A stretch of 64,000 bases of DNA, from the NCBI GenBank assembly GCA_034111645.1, contig JAWUWW010000055.1:6213-70212 (forward strand), in the 5' to 3' direction. A program made the position numbers and the translations under genes. The DNA is from CANLBN01 sp034111645 (GTDB lineage: Bacteria > Pseudomonadota > Gammaproteobacteria > Pseudomonadales > Cellvibrionaceae). This document shows, in pieces, positions 26,107 to 36,128 of this stretch. The notes beneath the pieces are model-generated. The model ran no database searches. It saw only the letters and a program-made list of their open reading frames with translations, and was not told where the DNA came from. The stretch's first letter is position 1. Each line of letters starts with the position of its first letter.

Positions 26107-28917
26107 TTAAGCAAAATGCCTAACTTCACCGTCGCCATCAACGTTTGCAACGCAACGTCCGCACAATTCTTCATGCTCATCCACACTGCCTACATCGGCA
26201 CATTGGTGCCAGCAACGTACACATTTGGGATCTTCACTGGGCGCTACCAATACCGTCAGGCCTTCTACGTCAGTCTCAACTGCATTTGCGGGAGCGTCGC
26301 CTTCAACAACAACTGCATTTGAGGTAATTAGCACAAAACGCAACTCGTTTTCTAGGCGGTTTATTTGGCGAGCTAATTCACCCGAGCAATAAAGCGAGAC
26401 CGTTGCCTGTAGTGCCTTGCCAACAACACCTTCGTTGCGCTTGGTCTCGAGCACTTTATTGACAGCATCTTTAACTTCAGCAATTAATTGCCAATAATCT
26501 GCATCTAAGTCTTCGTTAGTTTTACTAATCTGAGGAAACTGATACCACTGCGCCGCAAATACAGTCTTTTCACGATTTTCAACAGAAGGCAAAACATCCC
26601 AAAGTTCATCGGCGGTATAGCTCAAAATAGGCGTTATCCAGCGCGTAAAGGCCTCGGTAATATGATAAAGCGCGGTTTGCGCTGAGCGTCGAGCTTTGCT
26701 ATCAGATTTTGTGGTGTAGAGGCGATCTTTGATGATGTCGAGATAAAATCCACCCATATCAACAATACAAAAGTTATGTAACTTTTGATAAATAATATGA
26801 AACTGGTAGGCATCAAAGGCTTCTATAAATTCTTGTTGTAATTGCACCGCTCTGTTAACTGCCCATAGATCGAGCGCCACAAGCTCATCTACCGGCACGC
26901 AGTCAGTGGCAGGATTAAAGCTATCTAAGCTACCTAAAAAGAAACGTGCAGTATTGCGGATACGTCGATAAGAATCTGCCGTGCGCTTTAGAATTTCATC
27001 CGAAACACTCATCTCGGCACTAAAATCTGTTGCTGCTACCCATAGTCGTAAAACATCGGCGCCCAAATCATTCATCACTTTTTGAGGCGGAATCACATTA
27101 CCGATCGACTTCGACATTTTTTTACCATTAGAATCAACCGTAAATCCATGAGTAAGTACTTGCTTATAAGGAGGCACACCGTTAATGGTCATCGATGTTT
27201 TTAACGAAGACTGAAACCATCCGCGATGTTGATCCGAGCCCTCTAAATATAAATCGGCAGGAAAGCGCAAATTATCGCGCGCGCGCAGTACAGAGTGATG
27301 AGTAACACCTGAATCAAACCATACATCTAAAGTATCGCCTACTTTTTCATAATTATCTGCGTCATCACCTAATAAGTCTCGAGCACTTAAGTCAAACCAT
27401 GCATCAATACCCTCTTGCTCAATTTTTAGTGCAACTTGTTCAACCAGCTCGGCGGTCTTTGGATGCAGCTCTTGGGTTTCTTTATGCACAAACAAAGTAA
27501 TAGGTACACCCCAAGTACGTTGACGAGATACACACCAATCGGGGCTATTTTCTATCATGCCTTGGATACGTGCCTTACCCCAACTTGGAATCCACTGCAC
27601 GTCATTAATAGCGGCATTAACTTTTGTGCGCATGTCATTGTGATTAAGTGTAATAAACCATTGGGGCGTTGCGCGAAAGATTAACGGCGTTTTAGTGCGC
27701 CAACAATGAGGAAAACTATGAACAAATTTGGTTTGATAAAAGAGCTTGCCACGCTCCTCTAATAAGGCAATCACTTTATCATCGACTTTATAGACATGAT
27801 CACCTGCAAAAAACTCAACACCGCCCCTATAGGTACCGTCTGACTGCACATAGTTAACGGTCTCGATACCATATTTTTGTGAGACAATAAAATCATCTGC
27901 ACCGTGATCCGGTGCTGTATGCACGCAACCAGTGCCGGCATCGGTAGTCACATGATCCCCTAGCACTACTGGCACTTGTCGATCGTAAAAAGGATGCTGT
28001 AGTAATAAATTTTCTAGTGCCGAACCATCGACACGACCAACGACCGAGTAATCCTTTAGGTCACCGCGACTCATAACAGCTTCAATTAAATCTCGAGCGA
28101 TAATCAGACGCTCGCTGCCCGCCTGCACCACTACATAATTAAATTCAGCATTAACGCTGACTGCTAAACTGGCCGGTAATGTCCAAGGTGTTGTGGTCCA
28201 AATTAAAACCGATATCTCACCCTTACCTTTTAAGTCATGGATACGAGCATGCAATTCGCCCTCATCAACTACCTTATAACGCACATCAATAGAAAAAGAT
28301 GTTTTGTCTTGATATTCAACCTCGGCTTCGGCTAATGCTGAGCCCCCAACTACGCTCCAATAAACCGGCTTATAGCCACGTACTAAAAAACCGTTTTCAG
28401 CGATTTTACCCAAGGCACGCACTGTATTTGCCTCGGTTTCAAAGTTCATCGTAAGGTAGGGATTATCCCACTCACCCAAAATACCCAAGCGCACAAAATC
28501 TGTCTTTTGGCCTTCAACTTGCTTAGCCGCATACTCGCGACACTTTTGGCGAAATGTTTTTACATCAACCTTCACGCCCGCCTTTCCAATTTTCTTTTCA
28601 ACTTGGTGCTCAATAGGTAAACCGTGACAATCCCAACCAGGAACATAAGGCGCGTCAAAACCACTTAAAGTTTTTGATTTAACAATAATGTCTTTTAATA
28701 TTTTATTAACCGCATGACCAATATGAATGTTGCCGTTCGCATAAGGAGGCCCATCATGCAAAATAAATTGCTCGCGACCACGCCTAGCCTCGCGAATACT
28801 TTTATAGACGTCTTGTTGCTGCCATTTTTTTAAAATTTGTGGCTCCCTCTGAGCTAAGTTAGCTTTCATAGGAAAAGACGTATTCGGTAAATTTAATGTT
28901 GCTTTATAATCGGTCAT
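26107..28917 (-). CDS. ileS: Isoleucyl-tRNA synthetase
   Basis: This class I aminoacyl-tRNA synthetase charges tRNA-Ile. The HIGH motif reads HIGH after PPYANGNI (about residues 65-68 with this start) and the KMSKS motif is intact near residue 600. An editing CP1 domain lies between, with WTTTPWTLPAS. A C-terminal zinc finger is present (CVRCW and CGRC). I chose the ATG at 28917 because the protein then opens MTDYKATLNLP, as in other bacterial IleS; the longer frame begins with TTG at 28938 and has no ribosome site. It lies between ribF (about 117 bases) and lspA (2 bases). Confidence 0.98.
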   Translation of the reverse strand: MTDYKATLNLPNTSFPMKANLAQREPQILKKWQQQDVYKSIREARRGREQFILHDGPPYANGNIHIGHAVNKILKDIIVKSKTLSGFDAPYVPGWDCHGLPIEHQVEKKIGKAGVKVDVKTFRQKCREYAAKQVEGQKTDFVRLGILGEWDNPYLTMNFETEANTVRALGKIAENGFLVRGYKPVYWSVVGGSALAEAEVEYQDKTSFSIDVRYKVVDEGELHARIHDLKGKGEISVLIWTTTPWTLPASLAVSVNAEFNYVVVQAGSERLIIARDLIEAVMSRGDLKDYSVVGRVDGSALENLLLQHPFYDRQVPVVLGDHVTTDAGTGCVHTAPDHGADDFIVSQKYGIETVNYVQSDGTYRGGVEFFAGDHVYKVDDKVIALLEERGKLFYQTKFVHSFPHCWRTKTPLIFRATPQWFITLNHNDMRTKVNAAINDVQWIPSWGKARIQGMIENSPDWCVSRQRTWGVPITLFVHKETQELHPKTAELVEQVALKIEQEGIDAWFDLSARDLLGDDADNYEKVGDTLDVWFDSGVTHHSVLRARDNLRFPADLYLEGSDQHRGWFQSSLKTSMTINGVPPYKQVLTHGFTVDSNGKKMSKSIGNVIPPQKVMNDLGADVLRLWVAATDFSAEMSVSDEILKRTADSYRRIRNTARFFLGSLDSFNPATDCVPVDELVALDLWAVNRAVQLQQEFIEAFDAYQFHIIYQKLHNFCIVDMGGFYLDIIKDRLYTTKSDSKARRSAQTALYHITEAFTRWITPILSYTADELWDVLPSVENREKTVFAAQWYQFPQISKTNEDLDADYWQLIAEVKDAVNKVLETKRNEGVVGKALQATVSLYCSGELARQINRLENELRFVLITSNAVVVEGDAPANAVETDVEGLTVLVAPSEDPKCVRCWHQCADVGSVDEHEELCGRCVANVDGDGEVRHFA

Positions 28918-29034
28918 GTTTATATCTAATTGTTTCAATGATTAATCGCAGAGATAAACTCTGCTTAGTCAGTAAATAGTTAATAAAAAATTTTAAACTT
29001 TTGTTAATTGTTCTCTCTAAATTTTACTCTCGCT

Positions 29035-29976
29035 TTAAAGCCCAAAATAAGAGCGGGCTAAAACAATATCTGCCTGTATTTGAGATTTAAGCGCCTCTAA
29101 GTTTTCAAAGCGTTTTTCTTCTCGTAGCTGATGCTTAAATTCAACAATAATATTCTGGCCATACAGATCATCATTTCTGTCAAAAAGATGGACCTCTAAA
29201 ATAGGTTTTGCATCACCCCCAAGTGTGGGCCTTACGCCTACATTGGCGACACCACAAACTAATTCATCTGAAGCCAGCCTAGCGGTAACCGCAAAGACTC
29301 CAGCAAGTGGCGAGGAATAACGACGCAGATGCACATTAGCCGTTGGGGCACCTAATTGACGACCGAGCTGCTGGCCTCGTACAACACGGCCGCTAATCGT
29401 ATAAGGCCGGCCTAACAAATGTGCAGCTTGGGTAAAATTGTTTTGCTGCAGCAGGCTTCTGATCAGAGTGCTGCTTACCCTTTGCCCATCAATTAAAAAC
29501 GATAACGTATCAGTTACCTGAAAATCATATTTATCGCCAGCGGCGACCAAATCGGAATAATCACCACTGCGGCCGCTACCAAAACGAAAATCATCGCCAA
29601 CCACTAGATAACGCACACCCAATGCATCAATTAATACCTTTTGGATGAACTCCTCTGAGCTTAACTCGCTTAGCTTACGGTTAAACGGTAAGCATAAAAC
29701 TCGATTTACACCCTGCTCAAATAAAGCTTGAATTTTTTCACCTAAACGCATCAGTCTTGCGGGCGCTTTATCGCCAGTAAAAAATTCGTGCGGCTGAGGC
29801 TCAAAAATCATTACCAGTGAGGGCAGGCTCAAACGTTTTGACTGTTCTTTTAACTGCTCGATAATCGCCTGATGCCCAAGATGCACGCCGTCAAAAGAAC
29901 CCATAGTGACAACATTGCCAAAATGTTCTGAGCCTACATTATATAGACCACGGATAAATTCGTGCTTAGAGGTCAC
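29035..29976 (-). CDS. ribF: Bifunctional riboflavin kinase/FAD synthetase RibF
   Basis: RibF converts riboflavin to FMN and then to FAD. The N-terminal FAD-synthetase domain has the nucleotidyltransferase motif GSFDGVHLGH near residues 26-35; the C-terminal flavokinase domain has GRPYTISGRVVRGQQLGR and PTANVHL. With a GTG start at 29976 the protein has 313 residues, the length of E. coli RibF, and opens close to the usual IRGLYN. The longer frame starts with TTG at 30006, and another GTG lies at 29985. None of the starts has a clear ribosome site, so the start is uncertain. ileS follows. Confidence 0.94.
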   Translation of the reverse strand: MTSKHEFIRGLYNVGSEHFGNVVTMGSFDGVHLGHQAIIEQLKEQSKRLSLPSLVMIFEPQPHEFFTGDKAPARLMRLGEKIQALFEQGVNRVLCLPFNRKLSELSSEEFIQKVLIDALGVRYLVVGDDFRFGSGRSGDYSDLVAAGDKYDFQVTDTLSFLIDGQRVSSTLIRSLLQQNNFTQAAHLLGRPYTISGRVVRGQQLGRQLGAPTANVHLRRYSSPLAGVFAVTARLASDELVCGVANVGVRPTLGGDAKPILEVHLFDRNDDLYGQNIIVEFKHQLREEKRFENLEALKSQIQADIVLARSYFGL

Positions 29977-30182
29977 AATAGTCACGCCAATCTTTAAAAT
30001 GGGCAAGTATAACGGCTACAAAAGAAACGACAACTGCTATTGCGCTAAAGGCTTTGAAATATCAAATTTAAGCGTCTATAGAGTCAAGAAGAAAGGACAA
30101 TATAGGATTGATAGCGCCCAAATAAAGCTAAAATAGTACTTAGAGGTTGCTGGTATAGTATTCGATTGAGGCTTTTTATAAC

Positions 30183-30248
30183 CTCGCCAAGAGCTTTTTA
30201 TTAGCTTGCTAAGGGCTTTCTATTGGCTTGCTAAGGGCTTTTTGTTGG
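30183..30248. repeat. 22-bp tandem repeat, three copies
   Basis: Three directly adjacent 22-base units occupy 30183-30204, 30205-30226 and 30227-30248. The second and third differ at only two positions (core CTTGCTAAGGGCTTT); the first is more diverged. Just before it, GAGGCTTTTTATA may be a decayed fourth copy. It lies between the ribF start and the yceI terminator. Confidence 0.85.
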
Positions 30249-30283
30249 CTCACTATTATGCATTTACAAGTGATCAAATATAA

Positions 30284-30326
30284 AAGCGAGCCTTTTACAG
30301 TGCAACAAAACTGTAAAGACCCGCTT
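30284..30326 (-). terminator. Hairpin terminator downstream of yceI
   Basis: The arms 30284-30300 and 30311-30326 pair over about 14 bases with two mismatches and one bulge, around an 8-10-base loop. Read on the minus strand the hairpin ends in GCTTTTATATTT, moderately T-rich, 25 bases after the yceI stop. This fits a rho-independent terminator. Confidence 0.55.
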
Positions 30327-30350
30327 AAAGAATCAGCTTTAAGACAAAAG

Positions 30351-30920
30351 CTACTGACGAATACCTTCTATGTGTAAATCTAGAAATACTTCGGTAGACG
30401 ATGGCCCTAGACTCTCTGGGATACCAAAATCTTTTAAACCAATTTTTGTAGTGCCTGCAAAACCGGCACGATAACCACCCCATGGGTCTTTACCTTCACC
30501 AATTTTTTCGGCATCGATTGTAATGCTTTTTGTAACTCCCAAAAGTGTAAGATCACCTACCACCTCAAGTTGGTTGTTGCCTTTATCAACGACCTTGGTG
30601 CTGACAAATTTAGCGCTAGCAAATTTTGGTACATTAAGAAACTCAGGGCCTTTTATATGCCGATCACGCTCTGCGTGATTAGAGTCGAAGCTACCTGGCT
30701 CTATATCGACCACAATTTTAGTAGCACTAACCTTATCAGCATCGTAATTAAATTGACCCGTAAAAGTGTTGAATCGACCCGTCAACCAAGAATATCCCAA
30801 ATGCTGAATCTTAAAGTTAATGAACGCGTGTGCGCCCTTATCGTCGATAACGTAATTAGCTGCCGAAACCGGCAAAGAAATTAACGCTAAAGTCGCCGCT
30901 GCAAATAATATTTTTTTCAT
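30351..30920 (-). CDS. yceI: YceI family periplasmic lipid-binding protein
   Basis: YceI proteins are periplasmic lipocalin-like beta barrels that bind isoprenoids such as polyprenyl quinones or pyrophosphates. A signal peptide (1-20, ending SAA) precedes the typical YceI opening YVIDDKGAHAFINFKIQHLG. Further family marks are FDSNHAERDRHIKGPEFLN and L-T-L-L-G-V-T-K-S-I-T. 189 residues is the usual length. A strong GGAGGG ribosome site lies before the ATG. A cytochrome b561 gene lies 205 bases upstream on the same strand, the same pairing as yceJ-yceI in E. coli, so the two may share a job in quinone handling or envelope redox balance. Confidence 0.94.
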   Translation of the reverse strand: MKKILFAAATLALISLPVSAANYVIDDKGAHAFINFKIQHLGYSWLTGRFNTFTGQFNYDADKVSATKIVVDIEPGSFDSNHAERDRHIKGPEFLNVPKFASAKFVSTKVVDKGNNQLEVVGDLTLLGVTKSITIDAEKIGEGKDPWGGYRAGFAGTTKIGLKDFGIPESLGPSSTEVFLDLHIEGIRQ

Positions 30921-31125
30921 CCCAACCCTCCGTTTTTCTTAGAAACTATTTTCTAAGAGGCTATTTATACAATCATCTTATACAATCATTTATGCAATGA
31001 CTTTTTTAAAATTGTCTCTCAAAAAACCCAACATCAAAAACAAAACCTAGAAATTAATAATTATACGCCTAGTTTAAAATATCATTTTTAAAATTCAACC
31101 CAATAAGTGAAGAATATATGTTCAT

Positions 31126-31662
31126 CTAGAGCATACGTTTAAGCACATCATCTTTATTTATAAAATGATGTTTTAATGCTGCCAATAAATGAACAACGGC
31201 AAGACTCACCAAAATATAAGATAGCCACTCATGGATATTACCCGCTATATCTTCTTGGTTTTCAAAGAAAGCGCCAAATGAGGAAACAGTGAACCAATCG
31301 AAGACCTCAATTCCTCGGTTATCTGCCGTAGAAATTAAATAACCCGAAATAAACATTAAAAAAATGGTGACATACAAAATTATATGAACACTATGAGAAA
31401 TCTTTTTCTCGCGCTGTGTTAACGCTTTTGATGGTATAGGACGTACATTAAAATAACGCCAAGCCACTCGAAATAGCATTACGATCATCAACAATATACC
31501 GACACTTTTATGATAATGAGGGGCAAGCTTATTCCAAGAGTCATAGTAGCCCAAATCAACCATCCACAGCCCTAAACCAAAAAGACCAAAGACCGCGAGC
31601 GCTACTAACCAATGCAATAGTTTAGCAACCCAACCATACTTTTCTTGCGTGTTTAAAAGCAT
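31126..31662 (-). CDS. Cytochrome b561 family protein (YceJ-like)
   Basis: This di-haem b inner-membrane cytochrome has 178 residues and four membrane helices. Haem-ligand His candidates lie in KLLHWLVA (helix 1), HYHKSVGILL (helix 2), SVHIILYVT (helix 3) and VVHLLAALKHHF (helix 4). Members oxidise the quinol pool and pass electrons to periplasmic acceptors or superoxide. It is the upstream partner of yceI; the pair is inserted, together with chrA, between ribF and murJ, which are neighbours in most gammaproteobacteria. The electron acceptor is unknown. Confidence 0.92.
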   Translation of the reverse strand: MLLNTQEKYGWVAKLLHWLVALAVFGLFGLGLWMVDLGYYDSWNKLAPHYHKSVGILLMIVMLFRVAWRYFNVRPIPSKALTQREKKISHSVHIILYVTIFLMFISGYLISTADNRGIEVFDWFTVSSFGAFFENQEDIAGNIHEWLSYILVSLAVVHLLAALKHHFINKDDVLKRML

Positions 31663-31741
31663 TCAAACCCCTTAAGATAATTGAGAGTTTCTTGTGTGTC
31701 GGCTTAAGCGACTGCAATAAGTTGCTCAATAAATAGTAAAG

Positions 31742-33103
31742 CTACAATAAACCCAACAACACCCCAGCGGCTGAGACAATAGCGAGCAATTTAATGATAC
31801 TCAATTTGCGTATAAATAATATATAAGAGCTGAGCAATACCAGCAACAATACTTGCCAATTAATTGAGCTAAATTCTGGCTGCCAAATTTTAAACCAACC
31901 CAACTGTTGCAGAGCAACACTATCAAACAAGACATGTAAAAAAAACCATAAACTCAAATTTAAAATAACCCCAACAACAGCTGCCGTTACACAATGTAGC
32001 GCTGACTTAATTCGTGGCTGCATACCCAGCCATTCAATATAAGGCGCACCTAAAAATACCCATAAAAAGCATGGGATAAACGTTGCCCAAAGTGCAACCA
32101 TGGCACCGGCAACACCAGACCAAAAACCGGCTTTACTCGCCGCCAAAAACCCAACAAACTCTGTAACTAAAATTAATGGCCCCGGTGTCGTCTCTGCAAG
32201 GCCTAAACCATCAATCATCTGTGTTGCTGTTAGCCAGCCATAAAGACTAACGACATCTTGCGCCATATAAGATAAAACAGCATAAGCACCACCAAATGTA
32301 ACCACCGCTAATTTAGAAAAAAACAACCCTAAATCTGCAAAAATACTGTCTGGCCAGATAACAATAATTAATAATAAAGGTAACCACCAAATCAGCAACC
32401 ATATACAGCAAGTCTTTATCGATGCTAAAAGAGAATATTGATTAATAGCTTTTGATTCACTCTTTGATGCGGCATTATCTGTTGCGACATTATCTTTTGC
32501 CAGATTGTTAATGCTAGGCTTGTTATCAATACTTGCTGAAACTAGAGGCTTTGGCGCGCTCGAGAACATAAGCGTAGCGCCTATAATTAATGCACTCACA
32601 ACAATAACGGGAAAGGGAATACCAAAGAAAAAAATACCCATGAAAGAAGCTAGTGCAATCAACCAATAATAATAGCGCACCAAAGTTTTTTTAGACATTC
32701 GCCATAATGCCTGAACAACAATGACTACAACCGCCGCTTTAATACCCAAAAAAAATGCTTCTAGGATAGGTACAGAACCAAAAGCCGAATAGAAACCAGC
32801 AAGCATTAAAATAATGACAGCGCCTGGCAATACAAATAAACTACCGGCTAACAATCCGCCTTTTACGCCTTGGAGACGCCAACCGGCATAAGTTGCTAGC
32901 TGCATTGCCTCGGGCCCCGGCAACAACATACAAAAACTTAAGGCATGTAAAAATTGTTGTTCACTGAGCCAACGTCTCTCTTTAACCAACTCATTGTGCA
33001 TCAGCGCGATTTGCGCTGCCGGCCCGCCAAAAGACAAAAAGCCAATGCGCAACCATACTTTAAACATTTGAGTTAATGTGGGCGTTAGATGCTCTTCAAC
33101 CAC
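31742..33103 (-). CDS. chrA: Chromate transporter family protein ChrA (two CHR domains)
   Basis: The protein has 453 residues and about ten to twelve membrane segments arranged as two homologous CHR domains. The N-terminal copy has FLSFGGPAAQIALM and LPGPEAMQLATYAG; the C-terminal copy has VVTFGGAYAVLSYM and TTPGPLILVTEFVGF. This is the long-chain form of the CHR family, which exports chromate and perhaps sulfate by proton exchange. A hydrophilic linker (about 185-225) separates the halves. The start is GTG at 33103 with GGGGA 8 bases upstream. No chrB regulator is next to it. It lies between the b561 gene and murJ. Confidence 0.92.
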   Translation of the reverse strand: MVEEHLTPTLTQMFKVWLRIGFLSFGGPAAQIALMHNELVKERRWLSEQQFLHALSFCMLLPGPEAMQLATYAGWRLQGVKGGLLAGSLFVLPGAVIILMLAGFYSAFGSVPILEAFFLGIKAAVVVIVVQALWRMSKKTLVRYYYWLIALASFMGIFFFGIPFPVIVVSALIIGATLMFSSAPKPLVSASIDNKPSINNLAKDNVATDNAASKSESKAINQYSLLASIKTCCIWLLIWWLPLLLIIVIWPDSIFADLGLFFSKLAVVTFGGAYAVLSYMAQDVVSLYGWLTATQMIDGLGLAETTPGPLILVTEFVGFLAASKAGFWSGVAGAMVALWATFIPCFLWVFLGAPYIEWLGMQPRIKSALHCVTAAVVGVILNLSLWFFLHVLFDSVALQQLGWFKIWQPEFSSINWQVLLLVLLSSYILFIRKLSIIKLLAIVSAAGVLLGLL

Positions 33104-33341
33104 TCGTTAATCCCCGCAATTAGATTTGATCGCTACCATGAGTATATGCTGGCCATAAAAATGCTTAAAAAAACTTTGCACACTCTTTATGTTACCAAGG
33201 CTTTATTACAGACTTATGTAAATCTATCTTCAACAAGCAATAAATAGGCTAAGAGAAACTGTTAATTTAGAGCACTATCTCAGCAGTGCTATCTTTGCAC
33301 ATAGAATAAATTTATTTTTAATAGTTGTACTGTTCATAGCT

Positions 33342-34919
33342 CTAACTTTTTTTAATATCTTTAAATCTAAAGCCCGATAAAAATAATACGCTGATATAAA
33401 CAACAAGGCCTAAAGCACAAATAAAACCAATATTCTTGACGCGAGTTAGCGCCGAAAGATCTGACCATGTGCTGAAAAAAGTTAGCATAAATAGCAGCAC
33501 GATCAGCATTGATAAATTAGCAAAAATTAATCTAGCTAAGTATTTTCCCCAGCCTTTTGCGGGCTGATAAAGATTGCTTTTTCTGAGCCCACGATACAAT
33601 AAACCTGCGTTTAAAAATGCCGCTAATGACGTTGCTAAAGCAAGCCCAACATGACCAATTTGCCAATAAAAATGGAATGGAATGACCAGCACTAAGTTAA
33701 GTATCATATTAACAATCATCGCAATAATACCAATTTTTACCGGTGTTTTAGTATCCTGCCGAGAAAAATATCCAGGCGCCAGCACCTTAATCAACATAAA
33801 GGCTAACAAACCAAAGGCGTATGCCTTAAGGCTTAAGGCAGACATAGCAATATCATTGGCATTCGTTTTACCATATTCAAACAAAGTGCTTAAAATTGGG
33901 CCCGATAAAACCATTAATGCAATAGCTGCAGGGATAGCTATTAATAAAATACACCGCAAGGCCCAATCCATCGTTAAACTAAACTGGTCAGATTTTTTAT
34001 TCACATGCTCGCGCGACAAACTTGGCAAAATAACCGTGCCAATAGCAATAGCGATTGTGCCTAGCGGCAACTCGACTAATCGATCCGAATAATATAACCA
34101 AGAGATGCTTCCGGTGGGCAGGAACGACGCTAATACCGTATCGAGTAATAAATTTATTTGTGAAACCGAGACACCAAAAATAGCTGGGGCCATCAACAAT
34201 AAAATACGTTTAACGCCATCATCTTTAAAATCAACTTTTGGGCTTGGCAGTAATTTTAACTTCCATAAAAAAGGAATTTGAAACGCCAACTGCACCATAC
34301 CTGCAATTAACACACCCCAAGCTAGGGCGATAATTGGCTGGGCAAAATAAGGGCTAATCCAAACAGCCGAGATAATTAAGCAAACATTTAATAAAACTGG
34401 GGTAAATGCCGGGATCGCAAAACGGTCATAGCTATTTAAAATTGCGCCTGCAAAACCTGTTAAAGAAATGAGCAATAAATAGGGAAAGGTTATACGCAAC
34501 ATTTGTTGCGTTAAATCAAATTTATAGGGGTCGTCCCAAAAACCTGGCGCAAAGACGACCGTAACCGCAGGCGCTGCAAAAACCACTACACCCGTAAGCA
34601 CCGCGAGAGTTAAGCCAAGGCAGCCACAGACTCTATCAATGAGATGCTTAACCGCCTCATGCGAGCCCTTTTCTCGATACTCAGATAACACTGGCACAAA
34701 TGCTTGAGCAAAGGCGCCCTCTGCAAACAAACGGCGTAAAAAATTAGGGATTTTGAAGGCAACAAAGAATGCATCGGCTCCCGCTGACGCACCAAGAAAA
34801 GAGGCAAACACAACATCTCTGCCTAGGCCTAACACTCTAGACAATAATGTCATGATGCTAACAATCAGCCCAGAGCGAAGTAGACCTGCTTTATTTTTGT
34901 TATTTTCGTTAGCGCTCAT
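33342..34919 (-). CDS. murJ: Lipid II flippase MurJ (MviN)
   Basis: MurJ flips the peptidoglycan precursor lipid II across the inner membrane. The 525 residues contain about 14 hydrophobic segments and the MOP-superfamily opening LLRSGLIVSIMTLLSRVLGLGRD. Arg residues in helix 1 and in RRLFAEGAFAQAFVPVLSEY match the central-cavity signature of MurJ. murJ-ribF-ileS-lspA is a classical order, here interrupted by about 3.3 kb. It is divergent from the glycerate kinase and rpsT genes. The start is ATG at 34919. Confidence 0.97.
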   Translation of the reverse strand: MSANENNKNKAGLLRSGLIVSIMTLLSRVLGLGRDVVFASFLGASAGADAFFVAFKIPNFLRRLFAEGAFAQAFVPVLSEYREKGSHEAVKHLIDRVCGCLGLTLAVLTGVVVFAAPAVTVVFAPGFWDDPYKFDLTQQMLRITFPYLLLISLTGFAGAILNSYDRFAIPAFTPVLLNVCLIISAVWISPYFAQPIIALAWGVLIAGMVQLAFQIPFLWKLKLLPSPKVDFKDDGVKRILLLMAPAIFGVSVSQINLLLDTVLASFLPTGSISWLYYSDRLVELPLGTIAIAIGTVILPSLSREHVNKKSDQFSLTMDWALRCILLIAIPAAIALMVLSGPILSTLFEYGKTNANDIAMSALSLKAYAFGLLAFMLIKVLAPGYFSRQDTKTPVKIGIIAMIVNMILNLVLVIPFHFYWQIGHVGLALATSLAAFLNAGLLYRGLRKSNLYQPAKGWGKYLARLIFANLSMLIVLLFMLTFFSTWSDLSALTRVKNIGFICALGLVVYISVLFLSGFRFKDIKKS

Positions 34920-35180
34920 TATTAATCTTTAAAGTTCACCAAATGGAAGAATTCTTATAAATATCTTTATAAGCGAAATTGTCTTATTTTTAAACGCCTA
35001 AAAAACCTTTCAATTATGTATGCAAGCTCTTTGATTCTCGCCAAGGATATTGTTTTTTGCTGAACAGTATCAATTCATAGCGTTATAATCATACTTTTAT
35101 GATACATTTTATAGCATATATTTTTTAACGTCGGCGACAACACACAGCTGCCGCAAACCAAAATAATGTAGTGAACAATA

Positions 35181-36128
35181 ATGAATACCGATACTTTAGC
35201 CAAGTTTGACGAATCTCAACAATTATTGATCGATGATTTTTGCACCCAAGAAAAGCTTCCTGACACATATAAAATCCTCGCGCAGAAATATTTCTTCCCC
35301 CTAGCCGATGAAATCATTCAAGACCAAAAAGCCAGCGATAGCAATAAACCACTCATTATTGGTATCAATGGCTCGCAAGGTAGCGGGAAGTCTACATTGA
35401 CTCTATTGCTGAGCCAAATTTTTAGCGAACTATATAACAAAAATGTTGCTAACCTCTCTATTGATGATTTCTATAAAACTAAAGCTGAAAGACAGCAGTG
35501 CGCAAATGACATACACCCCTTATTTCTTACTAGAGGGGTTCCGGGCACTCACGATACAACTTTACTGAGCCATATTCTTACTAAGTTCTTGGCCGGTGAA
35601 GCCGAGGTGGTGATTCCACGCTTCGATAAAAGCACCGACGATAGACACGCAGAAAGCGACTGGGAAACAACTCACGAACCTATTGATATTATTTTAATAG
35701 AGGGCTGGTGCTTTGGTGTAAGACCTCAAGCACAACAAGAGTTGAGCACGCCCATCAATATTTTAGAAGAACTGGAAGATCCTCAATGTATATGGCGTCA
35801 GCATATTAACCATGTGATTAGCGATGACTATTTACCGATATTTGAGCAAGTTGATAAGCTTATTATGCTTAAAGCTCCGAGTTTTGATTGTGTTTATGAC
35901 TGGCGACAAAAACAAGAGGATAAACTTAGAGCAAAAACCTTAAATGATGCGTCATCTTCAAATAATAAGTCAGGTATTATGAGCACAGCCGAGTTGCAAC
36001 GATTCATTCAGCACTATGAAAGATTAACTGTGCATTTGTTAGCAACTTTACCAAAATACGCTGACATTATTTTTAAGCTCAATAACGATCACTCAATTGC
36101 CGAGCGCTCAAATCGAGAGGTCAGTTAA
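35181..36128 (+). CDS. P-loop kinase, D-glycerate 3-kinase-like (plant GLYK type)
   Basis: This P-loop kinase of 315 residues has Walker A GSQGSGKST at 64-72, followed by the GLYK-family motifs LSIDDFYKT and RGVPGTHD and the Walker-B-like IILIEGWCFG. These features match the plant and cyanobacterial D-glycerate 3-kinase family (glycerate to 3-phosphoglycerate), also found in many gammaproteobacteria. In E. coli the related protein YggC has the same fold but an unclear substrate. It is divergent from murJ and lies 356 bases before rpsT. The substrate is inferred. Confidence 0.82.
   Translation: MNTDTLAKFDESQQLLIDDFCTQEKLPDTYKILAQKYFFPLADEIIQDQKASDSNKPLIIGINGSQGSGKSTLTLLLSQIFSELYNKNVANLSIDDFYKTKAERQQCANDIHPLFLTRGVPGTHDTTLLSHILTKFLAGEAEVVIPRFDKSTDDRHAESDWETTHEPIDIILIEGWCFGVRPQAQQELSTPINILEELEDPQCIWRQHINHVISDDYLPIFEQVDKLIMLKAPSFDCVYDWRQKQEDKLRAKTLNDASSSNNKSGIMSTAELQRFIQHYERLTVHLLATLPKYADIIFKLNNDHSIAERSNREVS

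Larger units (their letters stand above)
30007..30350. other. ribF-yceI intergenic region with tandem repeat and terminator
   Basis: This gap of about 344 bases holds a 22-bp tandem repeat (30183-30248) and a terminator hairpin for yceI (30284-30326), listed separately. No gene or RNA was recognised in the rest, which should include the ribF promoter. Confidence 0.55.
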
